Of a stretch of 64,000 nt of DNA, positions 59,034-64,000 are shown piece by piece (position 1 is the stretch's first letter; every line of letters begins with the position of its first letter). The notes under the pieces are model-generated. The model was not told the DNA's origin. It did not search any database and saw only the letters and a program-made list of their open reading frames with translations. Made by a program: the position numbers and the translations under genes. Source of the DNA: Boswellia sacra (lineage: Eukaryota > Streptophyta > Magnoliopsida > Sapindales > Burseraceae); assembly GCA_013180625.2 (NCBI GenBank), contig SNVD02009651.1, positions 1 to 64,000 of the forward strand, given 5' to 3'.

Positions 59034-60100
59034 GGGAAAATTGAGAAAATAGACAAAATTAGAGGGTCTCGGTAAAAAATAGACACATCTTGAAAAATTT
59101 TCATGTCATAGACACTTTCTTGATAAAAGGACTAAAATACCCTTTGAAATTACTTGCATGTGATTACTTGCATCCGACACTCTTTTTGAGGATGAAATTG
59201 TTAAATTACAAACTATGGGGACTAAAAAGATATTAAAAGTAACGATATATTTAGAGCTATATATCACACGGAGACGACACTCGACACTTGACACAACTCG
59301 ACACTCGATATTACATAACTCGACACACGACATTTCACCACTCGACAACACTCGACACTCGATATTTCATCACTCGAAAACACTCGACACTCGACATTTC
59401 ACCACTCGACATACGACATTTCACCACTCGACAACACTCGACAGTCGATATTTAATCACTCGAAAACACTCGACACTCGACATTTCACCACTCGAAAACA
59501 CTCGACACTTGACATTTCACCACTCGACAAACACTCGACATGACTCGATAGGTTGTTTTCGAGTGTCGAGTGTCTTCTTCTTCGCAATGTAACATTGGAT
59601 TCACAACTCCTTTCATCGGTTTTCACACGCATTAACCTACAAAAATCACATTATAAGACTCTATTTATCCTTAAATAAGTTCACAAATCCTTCGGAAGCT
59701 CAAATCTCGAATTTAAATTTCCTAGAAATTAAATCAAATATGAGGAGAGGGAGGTGGATTTCGGTCGTCTGAAAAGAGAGAAATAACACTGGATTCACAA
59801 CTCGTTTCAATGGTTTTCACACGTATTAACCTACAAAAATCACATTAGTTTGCACCAGACATGCTTCCCACTTAGTTTAGCTGCTGCAGAGACTGTAAAG
59901 ACAGACATGAAAGGAACTAAGAGAGGGAGATGGGTTTCGGTCGTCTGAAGAGAAAAAGAAATAAGGCTTTGGAAAAAAAATTGAATAATAAGGGTAATTA
60001 GGTCTTTTTATCAAGAAAGTGTCTATGGCATGAAAATTTTTGAGAATGTGTCTAAATTTCAACAAGGGTTCTTAATTTTGTCTATTTTCTCAATTTTCTC
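59034..60100. mobile_element. Mutator-like non-autonomous TIR element, 1067 bp
   Basis: Ends GGGAAAATTGAGAAAATAGA and, inverted, GAGAAAATTGAGAAAATAGA; the inverted repeats continue about 100 bp (AAAATTTTCATG.CATAGACACTTTCTTGATAAAA). An exact 9-bp target duplication TAAATAATA lies at 59025-59033 and 60101-60109, the size made by Mutator-type transposases. Inside: a minisatellite (59275-59560) and a direct duplication (about 59590-59655 with 59785-59850; 59735-59790 with 59915-59965). No transposase. Confidence 0.92.
59275..59560. repeat. CACTCGACA minisatellite inside the Mutator-like element
   Basis: Imperfect tandem array built on CACTCGACA/CACTCGAAA words, with a higher-order unit of about 32 bp (two CACTCGA words plus CATTTCAC). 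Just after it, GTTTTCGAGTGTCGAGTGTC (59549-59572) is the reverse complement of array units and could fold back on them. The open frame across it (TRHSTLD-type repeats) is a by-product. Confidence 0.85.
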
Positions 60101-60109
60101 TAAATAATA

Positions 60110-61290
60110 TCTCAATTGTTAATTTGAAAATCGTTAGTTACTACAGTACCTAAGTTGAAAAGTTTTTTTTTCTTTTTCTTCTTCTTTTTTTTTTTTTAAG
60201 TTTTAGTAAAACCCTAATGTTGTTTATTCTTTAGCCAACTTCATTTTAGGAGACAAAAATTAAAATTTTCTTAAGATAAATTGTTACACAAAGCTTTAAA
60301 AAGTTGTCTGGCTTTGTCAAGTGTTGCTTAACATATTTGTTACCATGCATGAAATTGCTAGACTATCCAGCACAGTTAACAAATTTGAGACTACTCGTCA
60401 TAGTTGATAGATCCATCAAGCATAATCTATTAGCAAGTCTAACAATTTATTCGGAATTATGTATTTGTGGCTTAATATTTAACTCAATTAAGCCCTAAAA
60501 AATTTTGAAATTTTTATTAAAATTCATAAAAAATCCCTCAACTTTGTTAATTTATAATATTTCCCAATATTTAAGACAGATGTTGATAGAATTATAATTC
60601 AATTTGACGCAAATTTTATTGGTGGCAGCAACGCCAATGAGACGAGGTGCTGAAATCGAATCGAAAAGAGTGATGGTTGGTGATGGGTGAATGAGGTGAG
60701 TTACGTGTCCTGGGTAAGCCGCAGCCTCTGATGCGTCATCTACTCTTGTCCACACCCTAACATTTTTCAAAGTCAAACACCATCCACCAATCAAGAGCCG
60801 CTATTCCTAATTGGACCCCCAAATCCATTTTCTCGAAAGTTTCACAACTCATCCGACGGCTCTGACTCATCACCTCCCCGTTTCACAGCCGCCCATCACC
60901 TGCCACTTTTCCTCACGTACCCTAATTTGTTATATTTGTCCTCTCCCACGCCCCACCTACTATAATATAATTATAATAATAATTAAAGACACACTTAAGC
61001 TATAAATAAATAAAAGGGATTTTGAACAAATTTTAGATTCATGAGGCTTAACATAATTTAAGATTATAATATATAAACAGACATTGATCAAAACTATAAT
61101 AATAAAGGTTTAGAAATGACTTCTAGAATTAGTTTCCAACGACCATGATGATGATGAGCGTGACAACAACATATCATCATTAACCACTTTTATTTTAATC
61201 CAAGGAAATCCCCGAAACGCCGTCGTACAATGCCGCCCTAATTAAAGTAACTAACCCCTTCATTAACTCTCCTAATCTCTCTGTCATCTG
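60110..61290. other. Upstream intergenic region of the FQR1-like gene
   Basis: No gene. A poly-T stretch is near 60160-60200. An ACGTGTC (ABRE-like) word at 60703-60709 lies about 590 bp before the TATA box; as a single short motif it is weak evidence. Confidence 0.5.
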
Positions 61291-61294
61291 CAAC

Positions 61295-61302
61295 TATAAA
61301 TA
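61295..61302 (+). promoter_or_regulatory. TATA box of the FQR1-like gene
   Basis: TATAAATA in CAACTATAAATACACC, 127 bp before the translation start. It is followed at a suitable distance by a pyrimidine-rich start region (CTCTCCATTTTTC) and a 5' leader with an A14 run. Confidence 0.75.
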
Positions 61303-61428
61303 CACCTCCCACGCTCTCCATTTTTCAAACCTCGAAAATCTCCGACGCAGAGAGAAATTACAAATTTTAACCAAAAAAAAAAAAAACACTCAAAATACTC
61401 TCAGTGACTTGCTGAAGACTTCACAAAA

Positions 61429-64000
61429 ATGGCCACCAAAGTGTATATTGTGTACGTGATCCTCTCGTTTTTCTGAATTTTTTTTTTTAATTTTAGTTTC
61501 TTGATCGTTTGTTCATGCTCAGAATCTGATATGTTCAAATTTTCTGGATCTGTTTTTGCTTTCAATTTCTGTTATCATTGATTGATTAAGTGGCAGTAGT
61601 GTTTGTTTAGTGAAATTAGATTAAAAATCGGTGAATTGCTGGTTCGGATTAGCTTTAGTGGGTTCGTTTCTGTTGGAGGATTCGTTTGCTGAGTGTTTCC
61701 GCGTATTCTGTGTGTGAGGTGAGGTGTGGTTGGTTACGAAATGTCGTCGTTTTGTTGTGAGTTGAAAACCTTTGAAAGTTACGTTTCAGCTGAGGTAGCG
61801 TGAAATGGTCGCATTTGAACTAATAAAGTAATAATAATGACATTCTGTTGTTGCATTCGAGAATAGATTTTTTTCGTAGTTGTTGCAGTTGTGAGGCAGG
61901 TTTCAATTGTTCAATTGTTGTATGATTTCTGTATGTACTGTTGTGGAATACTACAGTTTGATGTCAATTCTTCTTGCGGTTTGTTTTCACTAAAATAAAA
62001 AAATTAAAATAAAGAGAAAAAGAAGCTCAAATGATTTCTTATTGTGTAATCAAAGACCATAGAAATGTGTACAGGAGGCCACTGCAGCTTCTCTTTCCAG
62101 TTTTCCATTTTATCGAGTTGCATTGACTCTCTTTGGTGTGCATGTGAGTGGCCAATGTTGGTGTATCTGTTAACTTCTTGTTGGCAACAGATTGTATTTT
62201 ATCTAAACTTCAATGATTTATGTGTCTGGAACTTTGTACCTCATCCTAGGTCCATTTACAGTGAAAAGATCGGTTAAGCTGTGTCATTTTTTGTCAATGG
62301 AGGAGTTTTCTAACAGAATGCACAGTTAGAGAAATTGTTGTAGAGTATAAGGTATAAGTAGTAGGAGGATGAAGGGAAGGCTTTTAGAAAGAATTCCAAA
62401 TGTCATTGCATGTCAATTGAAGAATATCATTTCTCAACTTTATCCCATTCTGATTTGGTTGTGGACTTCTGGTTGATCAATGTTAATGTTCACCATTACT
62501 GGTTGGTGACTCAAGCAGTTGTCTGGTGTAATTAAATGAACATGCCACCCTGTATCCTCTGTGTTTGCCATTTATTGGTACCCTCTAGGTTCCCTCTTCC
62601 AGTTTCTGGTTCAGCCTCAATTTAATTTGCAGTCCTGTCATTCAAGTTCCCTTGCCATGGCTCCCTGTTTCAAAAACTCAGTGAACAAGGGAAAGGATGA
62701 GGATTTCTGTGTTAAAAAAAAAACTTGCTGTGGCCCATGGCATATTGGCATGTAATGGCTATGGTTTTATGAGGTGGTTTGGTTTAGTTGGCAATTCAAT
62801 ACAATTACTGTTTGTAGCCACATTGGTTCGTATTTGTTCCACATGGACTTGTATGTGTATCGTGTGTTAAGAGTTGGTAATTTACCTTATATTGAGCTGC
62901 TGTTTGTCTTATAATTGGCAACTTGTACGTTGACTTGGGAAATGGATTTGTAGATTTAACAAAAAAGCTTTGGTTGTAATATATTATGGGGATGGTGAAG
63001 TGAATTTTAGGACACTGTGGAACAATTATTAAAAAGGGGATTATTATTACACTCAACTAATATTTAGTCAGTTTTGTGTGTTCTCTGATGTTGCTTTGTT
63101 GTTTTGCTAGTTTAATTTGACTTTTTTGATTAACACTTCTTATTGTTTTTTCAGGTACTATTCCATGTATGGACATGTAGAGAAACTAGCAGAAGAGATT
63201 AAGAAAGGGGCGTCATCTGTTGAAGGTGTTGAAGCCAAATTGTGGCAGGTAAGATTTGGGCCATATTATTTATGCATCATTATCTGTTGCTATTTAGTGA
63301 ACGGCCAGGTTTATATTGTGTTGTAGTTTGCCTGGTATATGGTATAATTTTAACTCATCGAAAGCAACATGCAACTTGTTTAGGAGAAAGGATGTCCATT
63401 TGTTTCAAAAATAAAGGGGTTTAGTATTGGATATAAACTTGGTTGCCTTCTCACCCAGAAAAGCCTTTGAATTGACACAGCAACATTTTCAGCTAGGCTT
63501 TGAGCTTTCATTTTTTCTCTTTAACCATATTCATGTCATTGCCTCTCTCCTCATGCCCTCTTTTAACATGCCACCTCCACCATAGCACCAGTCCTTCCAA
63601 AATCAGGCATGTTAGTTTGTTTTGCTTGTTCTGTTTTGTATAGTGTCATTACTGAATATATTATCTTATGGTTTTTCCATCTTGTTTAAGTTCAAATTGT
63701 AATTGACATTTTGTTAGAAAGTACACTCCATGATTTTCTTATTTTTCTTTGTAGTAGTTGATAAGGATGTTTAAACTGACTTTAGCGTGCATGTGGATCA
63801 GGTCCCTGAGACACTTCCAGAGGAGGTGCTTGGTAAGATGAGTGCACCACCAAAGAGCGATGTACCGATCATCACACCCAATGACCTTGCTGAGGCTGAT
63901 GGGTTTGTTTTTGGCTTCCCAACTAGATTTGGAATGATGGCTGCCCAATTTAAAGCCTTTTTAGATGCAACTGGTGGCCTCTGGAGAACCCAACAGCTTG
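61429..64000 (+). CDS. FQR1: FQR1-like NAD(P)H dehydrogenase (quinone), partial, runs off the window
   Basis: WrbA-family flavodoxin-like quinone reductase: FMN-binding, reduces quinones by two electrons, usually at the cytosolic face of the plasma membrane in plants, and linked to auxin and oxidative responses. Exons: 61429-61451 (23 nt), 63155-63248 and 63802 to the window end. Joined, they begin MATKVYIVYYSMYGHVEKLA (FMN phosphate loop), continue through VEAKLWQVPETL and reach GFPTRFGMMAAQFKAFLDAT before the edge (about 105 of the usual ~200 residues). The first coding exon has only seven full codons, and intron 1 is 1.7 kb, which may hold regulatory elements. ORFs inside that intron are not genes. 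The gene is unrelated to the receptor cluster and marks its right border. The symbol is by resemblance to Arabidopsis FQR1. Confidence 0.92.

Noticed and set aside
59275..59560. Regular short repeats resembling a CRISPR array
   Set aside because: Units are contiguous and imperfect, with no unique spacers, in a plant transposon.
59215..59592. 125-codon plus-strand ORF with TRHSTLD repeats
   Set aside because: It is a translation of the CACTCGACA minisatellite inside a transposon; the repeat keeps the frame open by chance.
62065..62755. Two short plus-strand ORFs
   Set aside because: Both lie inside intron 1 of the FQR1-like gene and show no domain or splice support.

Overview
This window is nuclear DNA of a flowering plant, almost certainly a eudicot. 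It is AT-rich, its genes are split by GT-AG introns, and it holds plant-specific receptor kinases and several classes of plant transposable elements. The species cannot be named from the sequence alone.

The core is a head-to-tail, all plus-strand tandem cluster of G-type lectin S-receptor-like serine/threonine kinases (SRLK; S-domain RLK class resembling Arabidopsis At4g27290). Four copies keep complete seven-exon reading frames by my splice reconstruction: 17529-20903 (814 aa), 41671-45038 (814 aa), 46611-49972 (805 aa) and 51703-55621 (814 aa). Each has a signal peptide, B-lectin, S-locus glycoprotein/EGF-like and PAN domains, one membrane helix and an RD-type kinase. Five further copies are broken: 2450-3140, 24812-25990, 27728-33042, 36471-40087 and 45345-46043. 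Flanking DNA is duplicated with the genes, including a TTGAC W-box core about 295-335 bp upstream of the start in several copies.

Transposons break up the array. From left to right: an antisense Ty3/Gypsy remnant (4400-6345; RNase H, start of integrase, probable LTR); a 9.6-kb Sirevirus-type Ty1/Copia element (6346-15973) with gag, pol and an extra env-like ORF, all disabled, and a truncated left LTR; a TIR element (23174-24091); a hAT-type MITE inside a pseudogene exon (25365-25833); a short complete non-autonomous LTR element with a 5-bp target duplication in a pseudogene intron (29439-31395); a stray antisense piece of a Sirevirus LTR (33791-34148); several copies of a non-coding repeat family (3.2-4.2, 16.5-16.8, 26.0-27.1, 33.0-33.8, 34.2-36.5 and 37.5-39.75 kb); and three DNA elements with clear target duplications (50166-50986, 57646-57875, 59034-60100). 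The last of these carries an internal minisatellite.

The right edge enters an unrelated housekeeping gene, an FQR1-like (WrbA-family) NAD(P)H:quinone oxidoreductase, from its TATA box (61295) through two complete exons and part of a third. No prokaryotic system, CRISPR array, rRNA gene or tRNA gene was seen. The most informative content is the birth-and-death history of the receptor cluster: shared inactivating mutations, paralogous empty sites and transposon-driven truncations can all be read within the one window.
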